DNA of 64,000 nt from Ruminococcus sp. Its GTDB lineage: Bacteria > Bacillota > Clostridia > Oscillospirales > Ruminococcaceae. Positions 1-7,866 of this stretch are shown here, piece by piece; the stretch's first letter is position 1, and the number at the start of each line of letters is the position of its first letter. The notes beneath the pieces were generated by a model. The model ran no database searches and was not told where the DNA came from. It worked only from the letters and a program-made list of their open reading frames with translations. Position numbers and translations under genes: made by a program. The stretch covers positions 1 through 64,000 of the forward strand of contig NZ_JAILMR010000086.1 in NCBI RefSeq assembly GCF_024692365.1, written 5' to 3'.

Positions 1-1256
1 TCCTCAGAGTGCTTTTTCCTGTATCGGCTCTGCTTAAAGCCAGATAAGCCCTTGTACTCTCGGTATGTAGGCACAAGGTCATCATGGTGCTTCATCTTGG
101 CGATGATAGTTTCAACAGTCTTGATATGTGTTTTCAGCTCGACGACCTCGTCTGTGTGGTCATCATCGTGCTGACCTCGATACATAAAGCCCGTAAACTC
201 GGTGAAAGAAGTGATGCCAACTGCTTCAAGCTCTGCGATCATCTTGTCGCTGTCACGCATACCACGAACGAGATCCCACGGATCTTCTTTCTTTTCAGGC
301 GCTTTGCTCTCGATTGGCTTGGGTGCGGTAGGCTCTGCAACGGTCGGCTTGGTTGTTGTGGTAGGAGTTGGTGTCGGCTCGGCTGGCTTGGCAGAAGTTC
401 GGTTGAGCAGGGCAAGCTCTGCCTGCTGTCTTGCCCGACGGGCAGCAAGAAATTTCTCCATTGCTTCTTCGGCGGCAGCTTTCTTCTGTGCGGTTTCAAT
501 GGTTTCGGTGATAGCACTCGGCTCAAATTCATCACCCAGCGTATCAGCTCTTGTAAAACGCTGTTGCCCCTCTCCCGATAACTTGAATTTCAACTTGACT
601 TTGTTCTGCGGAGTATACGCATACTCAATACCGCTGTCTGTGCAGTTTTTAAGAAATTCCTCAAAACTCCTGCTGTAAGAAATGATCTCCCTGAGCATAT
701 TGCGGAGCTTGTCCTTCCATGATTTGCCCTCTTTCTTCATTTCGTTCTCGTAATGAGATACACCCTTACCAATCGGGTCGATGAGCGATAAGCCGTGTTC
801 CTTGCAAATCTCGTCCGATATTTCACGCAGCTCTGCCCACGCTCTTTCAGTCCTCCTGCCCTGATTATGCTCGGTGGTGAAGCTCAGTCCGTTATACAAA
901 TTTGTATTATTGAAAATCACATGACAGTGCAGGTGTGACTTATCATGGTGGACAGCGATAACATACTGATAATCGCCCTTGAGATAACGGTCGCAAAGCT
1001 CCTCACCAATCTGCATAGCCTGTTCGGGAGTGACTTCACCAGGAGCGAAACTTTGTATCATGTGATAGGCAAGGATTTGTGTTCGCCCTGTGCCTGTTCC
1101 TCGGACGGTGCGGAAGTCCTCGCTTGCTCCTGCGCTGTCGGCTCTGCAAGCATAAGAGTTGACATATATACCGTTGACGGTCTTATCTCCGTTTGTGATG
1201 TAAGCGATCGCTGCGCTGACTGTTGCCCTGATCGTATGGATAGAAGTGTATGCCAA
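1..1256 (-). CDS. Relaxase (MobA/VirD2-like, MOBP type), C-terminus beyond the window
   Basis: This DNA-nicking relaxase would cut oriT in one strand and lead the strand into a recipient. The frame stays open from 1256 to the left edge, about 418 residues. The N-terminal half contains AYHMIQSFAPGEVTPEQA followed by VHHDKSHLHCHVIFNN, the HxDxxHxH-type metal-binding motif of MOBP relaxases. An Ala/Pro/Thr-rich linker follows, at roughly residues 240-310. I place the start at a TTG at 1254-1256 because GAGAGGGG lies about ten bases upstream and the protein then begins MAYTSIHTIRATVSAAIAYI, the usual relaxase N-terminus. This start lies inside the MobC-like gene, so the two overlap by about 200 bases in different frames. 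An ATG start at 1059 would remove the N-terminal strand and is unlikely. Confident in the family; the C-terminus is unseen. Confidence 0.85.
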   Translation of the reverse strand, partial: MAYTSIHTIRATVSAAIAYITNGDKTVNGIYVNSYACRADSAGASEDFRTVRGTGTGRTQILAYHMIQSFAPGEVTPEQAMQIGEELCDRYLKGDYQYVIAVHHDKSHLHCHVIFNNTNLYNGLSFTTEHNQGRRTERAWAELREISDEICKEHGLSLIDPIGKGVSHYENEMKKEGKSWKDKLRNMLREIISYSRSFEEFLKNCTDSGIEYAYTPQNKVKLKFKLSGEGQQRFTRADTLGDEFEPSAITETIETAQKKAAAEEAMEKFLAARRARQQAELALLNRTSAKPAEPTPTPTTTTKPTVAEPTAPKPIESKAPEKKEDPWDLVRGMRDSDKMIAELEAVGITSFTEFTGFMYRGQHDDDHTDEVVELKTHIKTVETIIAKMKHHDDLVPTYREYKGLSGFKQSRYRKKHSE

Positions 1257-1729
1257 ATTTCATTAACCCCTCTCTTTATCTCGGTAATATCCTCGGCATA
1301 GATGTGACCTGTGCTGTATAGTCGGACAAGTATCTGATTGATGTTTGCCCCGATGCGTTTCATCAGGCGATTACATTCGGCAATTTCGGAACGGTCGGGA
1401 GTGAGATCAACCCTCGCCCGAACACAGTCACGGTTATACTCGGTTTTGTTCTTGTAACCGTACTGCTCACACCTTGCAAGAATATCCTGCATTTCCGATT
1501 CCGTAAAGCGAACATTCAGCGTGTAGGACTTCTTCTCCCTCTTGCATTTCAGGTACTTGCGTTCATCGTCGGAAAGCTCGTCCTCGGACTTGTTTGCAAG
1601 GGTATTGTCAAGGTCGGCTTTGACCTCTTTGTCCAGAGCATTGTTGATTGCTCCCTCATAGGTCATACCATCAAACTCCATAACCTTGCGCTTGGGCGGT
1701 CTGTCACGCTTCTTTTTCTCTGTGTTCAT
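1058..1729 (-). CDS. MobC-like relaxosome accessory protein
   Basis: A 223-residue protein likely to bind oriT and help the relaxase. The N-terminal 60 residues are basic and then acidic. The middle (LNVRFTESEMQDILARCEQYG) resembles the ribbon-helix-helix-like start of MobC proteins, and IGANINQILVRLYSTGHI followed by a helix matches the typical MobC C-terminal domain. The start is set at the ATG at 1727-1729 because AAAGGAGA lies just upstream; a longer in-frame reading to 1852 has no such site. The last 200 bases overlap the relaxase gene, so the final residues (Gln/Ala-rich) are probably constrained by the relaxase frame. Expected to be transcribed with the relaxase as one mobilization operon. 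Confidence 0.75.
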   Translation of the reverse strand: MNTEKKKRDRPPKRKVMEFDGMTYEGAINNALDKEVKADLDNTLANKSEDELSDDERKYLKCKREKKSYTLNVRFTESEMQDILARCEQYGYKNKTEYNRDCVRARVDLTPDRSEIAECNRLMKRIGANINQILVRLYSTGHIYAEDITEIKRGVNEIWHTLLSIRSGQQSAQRSLTSQTEIRPSTVYMSTLMLAEPTAQEQARTSAPSEEQAQGEHKSLPIT

Positions 1730-1794
1730 AGTGGTGTCTCCTTTGTTTATATTTCGGCGTAAGCCGATTTTTTTATGACCGCTGTGCGGCCATT

Positions 1795-1825
1795 TCGGGG
1801 CTTGGGGTGTCCCCAACAAGCATTT
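1795..1825. other. Candidate oriT core
   Basis: TTGGGG-tgt-CCCCAA forms a perfect 6-bp inverted repeat at 1802-1816, just upstream of the mobC/relaxase operon where oriT normally sits. The flanking DNA is rich in short inverted repeats. No nic-site consensus was recognised, so this rests on position and symmetry only. Confidence 0.35.
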
Positions 1826-1829
1826 GGTA

Positions 1830-2348
1830 TTTTCGTTCGCTGTGCGGCGCAAAATACAATGCTTGTTATTTTTGTTGCGCTATGGCGCATATTTCCAGCC
1901 TGTGGGATTTGCATATCTCGCAGGCTTTCGATGCTCCGTCAGCGAATTTGGAGCTATGCGACTTAATCTCTCCGCCGCTTTGGGCGGCGGTCATATTCGC
2001 TCACGCTCCTGCGTGATGCCCTCATTCATCATCACTCTTGAAATTGTAATCTGGTACGGCGCAGTTATCGTGCTGGGAGTGCGGCAATCTGGTGAAAATC
2101 CTTCTCAATAGTTATTACCATAATAATCACGGCTTCGTTAAGCATAGTCTGCGAAAACTTTTTCTGAATTTGTGATAGCCTGTTTGTGCATAACGGAGAA
2201 TATCTCGACGGTACTTAACGAAAGGCTGAAAATATTGGTATTGATATGTAGGAGAGCGTTATTCTCCTGCGGTCACTGGCTGTAAGAGTGCCGCCATTTT
2301 ACACTGGGGAATTCTGAAAAAATACTCAAAGTTCATGCGCACTGCGAA
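1830..2348. other. Non-coding leader between mobC and the next gene
   Basis: About 500 bases with no convincing gene. Several short GC-rich hairpins are present, the clearest being CCGCCGC/GCGGCGG at 1972-1990 with a 5-base loop. Small plus-strand reading frames here lack ribosome binding sites and start inside repeats. The area probably belongs to the transfer origin and its regulation. Confidence 0.4.
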
Positions 2349-2378
2349 TAGACAAACGCTTTCGCTGCGCGCTATAAT
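2349..2378 (+). promoter_or_regulatory. Promoter of the 102-residue protein gene
   Basis: TAGACA, an 18-base spacer, then TATAAT, ending about 50 bases before the start codon at 2431. The -35 context CGAATAGACAA recurs at the promoter at 5605. Confidence 0.6.
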
Positions 2379-2430
2379 ATTATCATCAGGTGTTATCCTG
2401 AAATCCAAACATAGACAGGTGGTGAAATGA

Positions 2431-2739
2431 ATGCGTGGAAATCTGAACGACAATCAGGCTAAGATCGACAACGCTGACAAGGCGGTGAGAGCTGCCCTTG
2501 AACGAAAGCGTAAGATCATCATGCAGAGCAAGCAGATTGCTTACGATATGCTCTCTGAGCTTTACGGCAAGGACGGGCAGGAGCTTGTCGATGCTATTAC
2601 AGCTGAACACGGTCTTATCCAGAAGTTTACCGACAGCGGTATGTCTTATGCCGACATTGAGGGACTTGTGGATAGCTCTGCTGACAAGTACGGCAAGCAG
2701 ATGAGCTTTACTGAAAGCAATAATTCCTATTCGGAGTAA
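2431..2739 (+). CDS. Unknown small helical mobile-element protein
   Basis: A 102-residue protein of unknown function. It is strongly charged and predicted helical: the first 35 residues are rich in Asn/Asp/Lys/Arg (NLNDNQAKIDNADKAVRAA), then a helix with Leu/Ile spacing, a short Gly break at about residue 68 and an acidic tail. It has no signal peptide or membrane segment. AGGTGG lies about ten bases before the ATG, and a promoter ends 50 bases upstream, so it is a real gene. It sits between the mobilization genes and the recombinase gene, where such elements carry small regulators, but no known DNA-binding motif is clear. Confidence 0.7.
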   Translation: MRGNLNDNQAKIDNADKAVRAALERKRKIIMQSKQIAYDMLSELYGKDGQELVDAITAEHGLIQKFTDSGMSYADIEGLVDSSADKYGKQMSFTESNNSYSE

Positions 2740-2781
2740 TATATATCCGACAACCGCAAGTTGCTACGCAACTCGCTTACG

Positions 2782-2823
2782 ATAGCTGTGTATGGGACGG
2801 CATTTGCCGTTCCGCACAGCTAT
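2782..2823. repeat. Long perfect-stem hairpin downstream of the 102-residue gene
   Basis: ATAGCTGTG at 2782-2790 pairs with CACAGCTAT at 2815-2823. Inside, GGGACGGC pairs with GCCGTTCC with one G-U. No T-run follows, so it is not a standard terminator. A smaller stem, AGTTGC/GCAACT, lies immediately upstream. Confidence 0.7.
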
Positions 2824-2912
2824 ATCACACACAAACCCAAAGAGGGGCAGATAAAGAAAGCGATCCCCTCGCTCTAAAAGCATAGACAAAGAGAAGCTAA
2901 GGAGATACAGCT

Positions 2913-3149
2913 ATGAATAACAATAATACTGCCGTAGAAAGAGATAAGGCAGGACTGGCTTTTGAACTGAACGAGAAGTTCAGGGACTGCAAGACCGAAA
3001 CGCACGAGTACCTGATCGGAAAACAGAGGTGTGTCGTTATACGTCACTACTGCGGAGATAAAGACCTGAACGAAGTGCTTTACCGCAACGCTTTTGAAAG
3101 AGCGTTTACCGAAGTGATGGCTTTGCACCGCAGGCCTAAGACAACCTGA
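2913..3149 (+). CDS. Small TnpW-like element protein
   Basis: A 78-residue protein preceded by AAGGAGA seven bases before the ATG. The central part (HEYLIGKQRCVVIRHYCGDKDL) followed by an amphipathic helix recalls the short TnpW-type proteins encoded next to serine recombinases in Clostridia transposons: a YxIGxxxxxV strand pair followed by a helix. That match is pattern memory only and is weak. No catalytic motif is seen. The recombinase promoter at 3169 lies just downstream, so it ends its own transcript or is co-transcribed. Confidence 0.6.
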   Translation: MNNNNTAVERDKAGLAFELNEKFRDCKTETHEYLIGKQRCVVIRHYCGDKDLNEVLYRNAFERAFTEVMALHRRPKTT

Positions 3150-3168
3150 AAAAACTTCCGAAAGGTAC

Positions 3169-3197
3169 TTGCTTTTTTCGGCATTGCGCGCTATACT
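3169..3197 (+). promoter_or_regulatory. Promoter of the serine recombinase gene
   Basis: TTGCTT, 17-base spacer, TATACT. The spacer ends GCGCGC, as in the promoter at 2349. The start codon at 3242 follows AAGGAG. Confidence 0.6.
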
Positions 3198-3241
3198 TAT
3201 AGCAATGTTGAATTAGGCTGCTTTGGAAGAAAGGAGTAGTA

Positions 3242-4864
3242 ATGTTAGCAAAGCAGACTGATTATATCGTAGGGATATACCTGAGACTTTCAAAAGATGA
3301 CGAGCGTGCAGGCGAATCCCTTTCCATAGAAAACCAGAGAAGAATTCTCACAAACTATGTCCGTGAACAGGGCTGGACGATCTATGATGAGTACGTCGAT
3401 GACGGCATCAGCGGAACGTCTTTTGACAGACCGGGTGTGCAGAGAATGCTTGACGATGCCAAGACCGGCAGGATCAATCTTATCATCTGCAAAGACCTGT
3501 CCCGTTTCGGACACAATTACATTCAGGTAGGTCAGTACACGGACTATATTTTTCCGATGTACAATATCCGTTTCATCGCACTGAACGACGGCATTGATAC
3601 GCTCAACTCTGACAGTGCTGATATGGATATGATGCCTATCCGTAATGTGTTCAACGAATGGCACGCCGCCAACACTTCAAAGAAAGTACGTTCTGTTATC
3701 GCATCAAACGCAAAGGCAGGCAAGATGATGATTCCTTATTGCCCATACGGTTATGTTAAGAGCGATGATGAAATGCGTACTCCGATTATTGATCCTTATG
3801 CCGCAGGAATCGTTCGCCGAATCTTTGAGATGTATGCAAGTGGTATGAAGCCTTTGCAGATCGCAACTGTCTTGAATGAAGAAGGTGTGCTGACACCGTT
3901 TGACTACTATTACAAGCGTATCGGCAAGCCGAATCCCTACAACCACTCACATCTGTGGAGCGGCAGAAATCTAGAAAATATCCTGAAAAATCCGATATAT
4001 ATCGGAACGCTGGCTCAGCTCCGCACAACAACTGTGAGTTACAAGAATCACAAGCGAATTGACCGTGATGAATCGGAATGGGCGGTCATTGAGAACAACC
4101 ATGAGCCCATTATTTCAAAGGAGCTTTGGGATAAGGTTCGTGAAATCGAAAAGTCCGTCAGCAGAGGAAAGCGTGACAAAAAGGGGAAACTTAGTCCTTT
4201 GTCGGGTTTGCTTTTCTGTGACGACTGCGGCTGGAAAATGCGGAAAGCAAGCACAGGTGGAGGCGGATATATCTGCGGATACCACAACCGTTTCGGTAAG
4301 AACTATTGCTCCACGCATTACATCAATCGGGAGCTTATAGAGGGGATAATTCTTGCTGATATTCAGGAGATGTGCGAGCTTGCCAAAGACGAAAAGGCTG
4401 CAACAGCAGAGTTCCTCAGACGAAAAAGAGCGTATATTGACGTTCAGAACATTTCCGATACCAAGCGGATGAAGACAGTCGGCAGCCGCCTTGCAGAGCT
4501 TGACAAGCTTATTCAGAGCGTGTATGAGGATAAGGTCACAGGCAGGATCGAACCTGATATGGCGTTTGATATGCTTGACAAGTATCAGGCAGAGAAGAAA
4601 ACGCTGAAAACTGAGTACGATGAAATGAACGCCCGTTCCGAATCCGAAAGACAGGACGAGGAAGATGTTGCGGAGTTCATCAGCCGCCTGAAACGCTATG
4701 CAGGAGCAACAGAGCTTACCCGTGAGATGTGCCTTGACCTGATCGAGTATGCAACAGTCGATGAGAACAACAAAGGTCACAAAGACCGCCCTCGTGTGAT
4801 ACACGTCTATTACAAACTGATAGACAAACCGCTTACCAACAAAAACAGACTTGCCCTGACGTAA
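3242..4864 (+). CDS. Large serine recombinase (TnpX-like)
   Basis: This site-specific recombinase should excise and insert the element at its left. Resolvase domain, residues 8-155: YLRLSKDD with nucleophile Ser17, SLSIENQ, and CKDLSRFGHNY with catalytic Arg88. The recombinase DNA-binding domain spans about 165-300. A zinc ribbon has Cys326, Cys329, Cys345 and Cys356. A long coiled coil runs from about 370 to 490, and a C-terminal tail ends the protein. The 540-residue length and order are standard for large serine integrases of transposons. Start ATG at 3242 with AAGGAG upstream. A perfect hairpin overlaps the stop codon. No truncation is visible, so it looks active. Confidence 0.93.
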   Translation: MLAKQTDYIVGIYLRLSKDDERAGESLSIENQRRILTNYVREQGWTIYDEYVDDGISGTSFDRPGVQRMLDDAKTGRINLIICKDLSRFGHNYIQVGQYTDYIFPMYNIRFIALNDGIDTLNSDSADMDMMPIRNVFNEWHAANTSKKVRSVIASNAKAGKMMIPYCPYGYVKSDDEMRTPIIDPYAAGIVRRIFEMYASGMKPLQIATVLNEEGVLTPFDYYYKRIGKPNPYNHSHLWSGRNLENILKNPIYIGTLAQLRTTTVSYKNHKRIDRDESEWAVIENNHEPIISKELWDKVREIEKSVSRGKRDKKGKLSPLSGLLFCDDCGWKMRKASTGGGGYICGYHNRFGKNYCSTHYINRELIEGIILADIQEMCELAKDEKAATAEFLRRKRAYIDVQNISDTKRMKTVGSRLAELDKLIQSVYEDKVTGRIEPDMAFDMLDKYQAEKKTLKTEYDEMNARSESERQDEEDVAEFISRLKRYAGATELTREMCLDLIEYATVDENNKGHKDRPRVIHVYYKLIDKPLTNKNRLALT

Positions 4865-4873
4865 TGTCAGGGC
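4853..4873 (+). terminator. Hairpin over the recombinase stop codon
   Basis: GCCCTGAC-gtaat-GTCAGGGC, a perfect 8-bp stem whose loop contains the stop codon. No T-run follows directly, so it may act in mRNA stability or as a weak terminator. Confidence 0.55.
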
Positions 4874-4956
4874 ATACATTAAAAATCGTTTTTATCCATT
4901 TGGGATAGTTACCGTGCTTGCTAGGTGTGATCTGCACCCTTCGGGAGCATATTCGT

Positions 4957-4984
4957 AATGAGCCTTTCGGCTCTTATTTTTTTT
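4957..4984 (+). terminator. Rho-independent terminator after the recombinase
   Basis: GAGCC-tttc-GGCTC followed by TTATTTTTTTT. Good stem and U-tract on the plus strand, about 95 bases after the recombinase stop. Confidence 0.8.
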
Positions 4985-5604
4985 GAAAAATAATTCATCC
5001 CGGCATCGGTCACGGACGCCGTCTAAGGATGCTGATTATTTCCCCCTCATATATATAGGTAGAAAATTCGCAGATTTGTTGTTGATTTCCGAAAATATTT
5101 ACAGAATATCATAAAAAAATTTCAGTTCAACATTGCAAGGATGCAAACATTATAAAAACCTGCAACCTTGCAACCTTCCTTTATCAAAAAATTTTATCTA
5201 ACATTTTCAGCTCTTTCGTCATTATGCCGGCAGCAAAATCAGCCTTTTCGGGAACAGACTGCCGCAGAAGTTTTCAGAATACTTTATATTACCACATGAC
5301 ACAAGGGATTTTCAGTTTTTGCCCGAAAAAGTTTATTCAGAATACGAATTGATTTTTCTTTTCGGTTGAAGTAAAATGGTCGATGCAGCCGTTAAGATCT
5401 TTCAAGAGCAAACAGAAAAAAATTTTTTTGAAAAAAATGTCTACCGCCATGTCATTATGACGAAAGCTCTGAAACTTGATTTTTAAGAAAAAATCGTGAC
5501 TCAAAGTTAAGTGAAGTTAATTGAAGTGATTTGGCGTGAAACAGGGTACCAGATTTCTGTCTACCAAGAGAAAAAATGCCCGAAATCTTTAGGGATAAAA
5601 CGAA
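4985..5604. other. AT-rich intergenic region between two mobility modules
   Basis: About 620 bases with no credible gene. It contains A/T runs and, at its right end, the 10-bp direct repeats described separately. The left end of the next element, or the right end of the serine-recombinase element, should lie here, but no att sequence was recognised. Confidence 0.5.
5504..5533 (+). repeat. Three 10-bp direct repeats
   Basis: AAGTTAAGTG, AAGTTAATTG and AAGTGATTTG follow each other without gaps, one helical turn each. They lie 70 bases upstream of the promoter of the RepA-like ATPase operon. They could be iterons or arm-type sites for the integrase or excisionase. Confidence 0.55.
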
Positions 5605-5633
5605 TAGACAAGCGGCTTCGGGTTAGCTATAAT
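5605..5633 (+). promoter_or_regulatory. Promoter of the RepA-like ATPase operon
   Basis: TAGACA, 17-base spacer, TATAAT. The leader is about 265 bases before the first gene. A 71-codon frame in the leader (5706-5921) runs across the next start and has no good ribosome binding site. Confidence 0.55.
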
Positions 5634-5905
5634 AGGTAATACAGCTCTGAAGATTTTTCATCGGCTGCAATAATAAAAGCGCTTTTTAATTCTGCTGAAA
5701 AGGAAGTGGTCAGGTTCAGATATCCTGCAGTGCATACCACACAAAAAAACACGCTGCGGTTTATGCAAACATATGTTTTTATATTTACCTTGGACATATT
5801 TTATTATTTGTTGTACGTTTTCGTGCAACTTTCGGGGGTAAAAAGACTGTATACGGAAGGAGGTTTTCAAGCGGTCAGAAATACAACAGGAAAGGGAGTT
5901 TTATA

Positions 5906-6877
5906 TTGCACAATGAAATGATATCCAACGAACTCATCTACATGGACAGGGTACAGGCTACGGAAACCAAGTGGCTGTGGTACCCCTACATACCCTTCGG
6001 GAAGATAACGATCATACAGGGCGACCCGGGTGAGGGCAAGACGACACTGATACTGAATGTCGCCGCCCTGCTTACACAGGATATGTTTCCGCAGTCGCAG
6101 GAGAAATGCGAGCCCATGAACGTAATCTACCAGACGGCGGAGGACGGTCTTTCTGATACGGTGAAGCCGAGACTTCTCAGTGCAGGTGCGGACTGCTCTC
6201 ATATCATCGTGATAAACGAGAGCGAAAGGAACGTCACCATGTCGGACAAACGTCTTGAAGCAGCCATCGCACATACCGGAGCAAAGCTCGTTATCCTCGA
6301 CCCTCTGCAGGCGTATATCGGAGCGGAAGTTGATATGCACAGAGCCAATGAGATACGCCCTGTTATGAGTCACCTCGGAGCGATCGCAGAGAAGTACGGC
6401 TGTGCCATAGTGCTTATAGGTCACATGAACAAGGCAATGGGAATGAAGTCAACATACCGCGGGCTTGGTTCCATCGATATCACAGCCGCCGCACGAAGCG
6501 TTCTCATCGTGGCGAGGGATAAGGAGAACCCGAATTTCAGAGTGATCGCCCACACGAAGAGCAGTCTCGCCCCCGAGGGAAAAACAGTAGCCTTTGAGCT
6601 TGACCCTGACAGGGGTTTTTATTTCAGGGGCGAGTATGAGTGCAACATCGATGAGATACTTATGGGCGTAGGTACAAAGTCCAAGGGCAGACAGGCTATG
6701 GAGCTTCTGCAGGAGGAGCTGAAAAACGGCGAGATCTCACAGCAGATAATAACCGCCAAAGCGAAATTCTCAAATATCTCGAAGCGAACACTGGACGAAG
6801 CAAAGAAAGTCCTTGGTGTGAAGTCGGTCAAACGCAGCGGTCAGTGGTACTGGTCGCTGCCAAAAGCAGAACAGTAA
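5906..6877 (+). CDS. RepA/KaiC-like hexameric ATPase
   Basis: A RecA-fold ATPase of the RepA-helicase/KaiC type common in phages and integrative elements, probably acting in element DNA replication or maintenance. Walker A is GDPGEGKTT at about residues 39-47; Walker B is LVILDPLQAY near 130; VLIGHMNKAMGMKSTYRGLGS near 170 matches the sensor region of RSF1010 RepA-like proteins. The C-terminal 75 residues look like a small winged-helix domain (ISQQIITAKAKFSNISKRTLDEAKKVLG). The start is taken as TTG at 5906 because AAAGGGAG lies seven bases upstream; ATG at 5918 is the alternative. It is first in an operon with an excisionase gene and a CHC2 protein. Confidence 0.8.
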   Translation: MHNEMISNELIYMDRVQATETKWLWYPYIPFGKITIIQGDPGEGKTTLILNVAALLTQDMFPQSQEKCEPMNVIYQTAEDGLSDTVKPRLLSAGADCSHIIVINESERNVTMSDKRLEAAIAHTGAKLVILDPLQAYIGAEVDMHRANEIRPVMSHLGAIAEKYGCAIVLIGHMNKAMGMKSTYRGLGSIDITAAARSVLIVARDKENPNFRVIAHTKSSLAPEGKTVAFELDPDRGFYFRGEYECNIDEILMGVGTKSKGRQAMELLQEELKNGEISQQIITAKAKFSNISKRTLDEAKKVLGVKSVKRSGQWYWSLPKAEQ

Positions 6878-6894
6878 TGATGGAGGTAGCATAT

Positions 6895-7182
6895 ATGATG
6901 AGCAGTATTTAAAAGAAGATCATAGTTGACAATATCTACGAGCTGCTGATACGGCTCGTAAACGATGGTGCCGAGACGCAGCCTGAAAGCCGTGAGACCG
7001 CCTCACAGCCTGTGGAGATGCTCACCATCAAAGAATGCACCGAGGTCATACAGGGGCTATCAGAACATACTGTGAGGCAGCTGGTAGCGCAGGAAAAAGT
7101 AAAATCAGTCCGCACCGGTGCCGGCAAGCGGGGAAAGATACTGGTGAACAAGTCTGACCTTATGGCATATTTCCGAAAATAA
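6895..7182 (+). pseudogene. Excisionase-like gene with an early in-frame stop
   Basis: GGAGGT stands eight bases before ATG ATG at 6895, but the frame reaches TAA at codon 6 (6910-6912) and then stays open to 7182. The remaining frame (KKIIVDNIYELLIRLV... MLTIKECTEVIQGLSEHTVRQL... GKILVNKSDLMAYFRK) is clearly related to the intact excisionase-like gene at 23507, with the same order of an N-terminal helix, a MerR-like helix-turn-helix (LTxKECxxxxxGLxEHTVR) and a GKILVxKxxLM wing. An internal ATG at 7018 could give a 54-residue protein that keeps the DNA-binding domain but has no good ribosome binding site. So it is either inactive or severely reduced. Confidence 0.75.
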
Positions 7183-7208
7183 CTGTTTTTGAAGAAGCCA
7201 GGCAGGCC

Positions 7209-7760
7209 GTGGATATGAAGACAGTTGCCCTCGGGTACGGACTGCACATAAACAGGTCTGGTATGTGTCTGTGTCCGTTTCACAAAGAGCGTACACCATC
7301 TGCAAAAATATATCCCGATGCTCTTCACTGCTTCGGCTGCGGAACGCACGTTGACATTATCGGTTTCACGCAGAAAATGTTCGGGATGGACAAGCCTATC
7401 GATGCTGTGAAAAAGCTGAACGATGACTACGGTCTGAATATAAGCATCGGACAAGCCCCGACCAAAGCTGAAGTGTCGGAGTATCAGAAACGAATAGAAG
7501 AACGCAGGGCTTACGAACAGTGGGAAAAGTCGGCTTGGCGAACACTCAATGATTACCTGTGGCTGATGCGTGACTGGCAGGAATATGCACCGCGCTCCCC
7601 TGCCGAAAAGCCCGATGAACGTTTCGTATACAGCCTGCATCACCTGGACTGGGCGGAGTACCTGTGCCGGGAGTTCATAGATTACAATAAAGCAGGCAGG
7701 GTCTCAATGAAAGGGGTCGTGAAGGATATAGAAAGATTTATGGAAAAGAAGGGAGGATAG
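7209..7760 (+). CDS. CHC2 zinc-finger (primase-type) protein
   Basis: A 183-residue protein with the CHC2 zinc finger of DnaG primases near its N-terminus: MCLCPFHKERTPSAKI then HCFGCG, giving Cys-x2-His...Cys-x2-Cys. The rest is charged and helical, with no TOPRIM polymerase core, so it is a zinc-finger-only protein of the type found in phage and element replication modules beside RepA-like ATPases. The first usable start is GTG at 7209 (then ATG at 7215). However, homologous N-termini that I know (TVFEAARQAV) align with codons that begin upstream at an ATA at 7179, where an ATG would be expected; that ATA overlaps the previous stop. The start may therefore be damaged. Its role in priming is inferred. 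Confidence 0.7.
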   Translation: MDMKTVALGYGLHINRSGMCLCPFHKERTPSAKIYPDALHCFGCGTHVDIIGFTQKMFGMDKPIDAVKKLNDDYGLNISIGQAPTKAEVSEYQKRIEERRAYEQWEKSAWRTLNDYLWLMRDWQEYAPRSPAEKPDERFVYSLHHLDWAEYLCREFIDYNKAGRVSMKGVVKDIERFMEKKGG

Positions 7761-7782
7761 CCGCCGGTCTTAACAAGTTCGG

Positions 7783-7843
7783 ACAGCGTACCTTGACAAA
7801 GCCGGTATATTGCGCTACAATTGATATCGGAAAGGTACGCTGT
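7783..7843 (+). promoter_or_regulatory. Integrase promoter bracketed by a 10-bp inverted repeat
   Basis: TTGACA at 7793-7798, 17-base spacer, TACAAT at 7816-7821. Directly flanking it are ACAGCGTACC at 7783-7792 and GGTACGCTGT at 7834-7843, a perfect inverted repeat. Such an arrangement suits a repressor binding on both sides, or the two arms of an RNA or DNA hairpin. Confidence 0.65.
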
Positions 7844-7866
7844 GATATTTCCAGGGAGGAAATTTT

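Larger units (their letters stand above)
1..4990. mobile_element. Right part of a mobilizable element with a large serine recombinase
   Basis: A relaxase and a MobC-like gene on the minus strand, a candidate oriT, two small plus-strand genes and a TnpX-like large serine recombinase lie together, and a terminator follows the recombinase at 4957-4984. This gene set is typical of Clostridia mobilizable elements of the Tn4451 type or of the mobility end of larger integrative conjugative elements. The left end is outside the window. The exact right end is not resolved, because serine recombinases use very short cores and none could be identified. The element could be nested inside the next one, whose left att copy is not seen in this window. 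Confidence 0.6.

Noticed and set aside
84-1301. Plus-strand reading frames of 118-165 codons
   Set aside because: They are mirror frames of the relaxase, which has convincing relaxase motifs on the minus strand and a ribosome binding site.
5706-5921. A 71-codon frame with a hydrophobic stretch before the RepA-like ATPase
   Set aside because: No ribosome binding site, and it runs over the start region of the well-supported ATPase gene.
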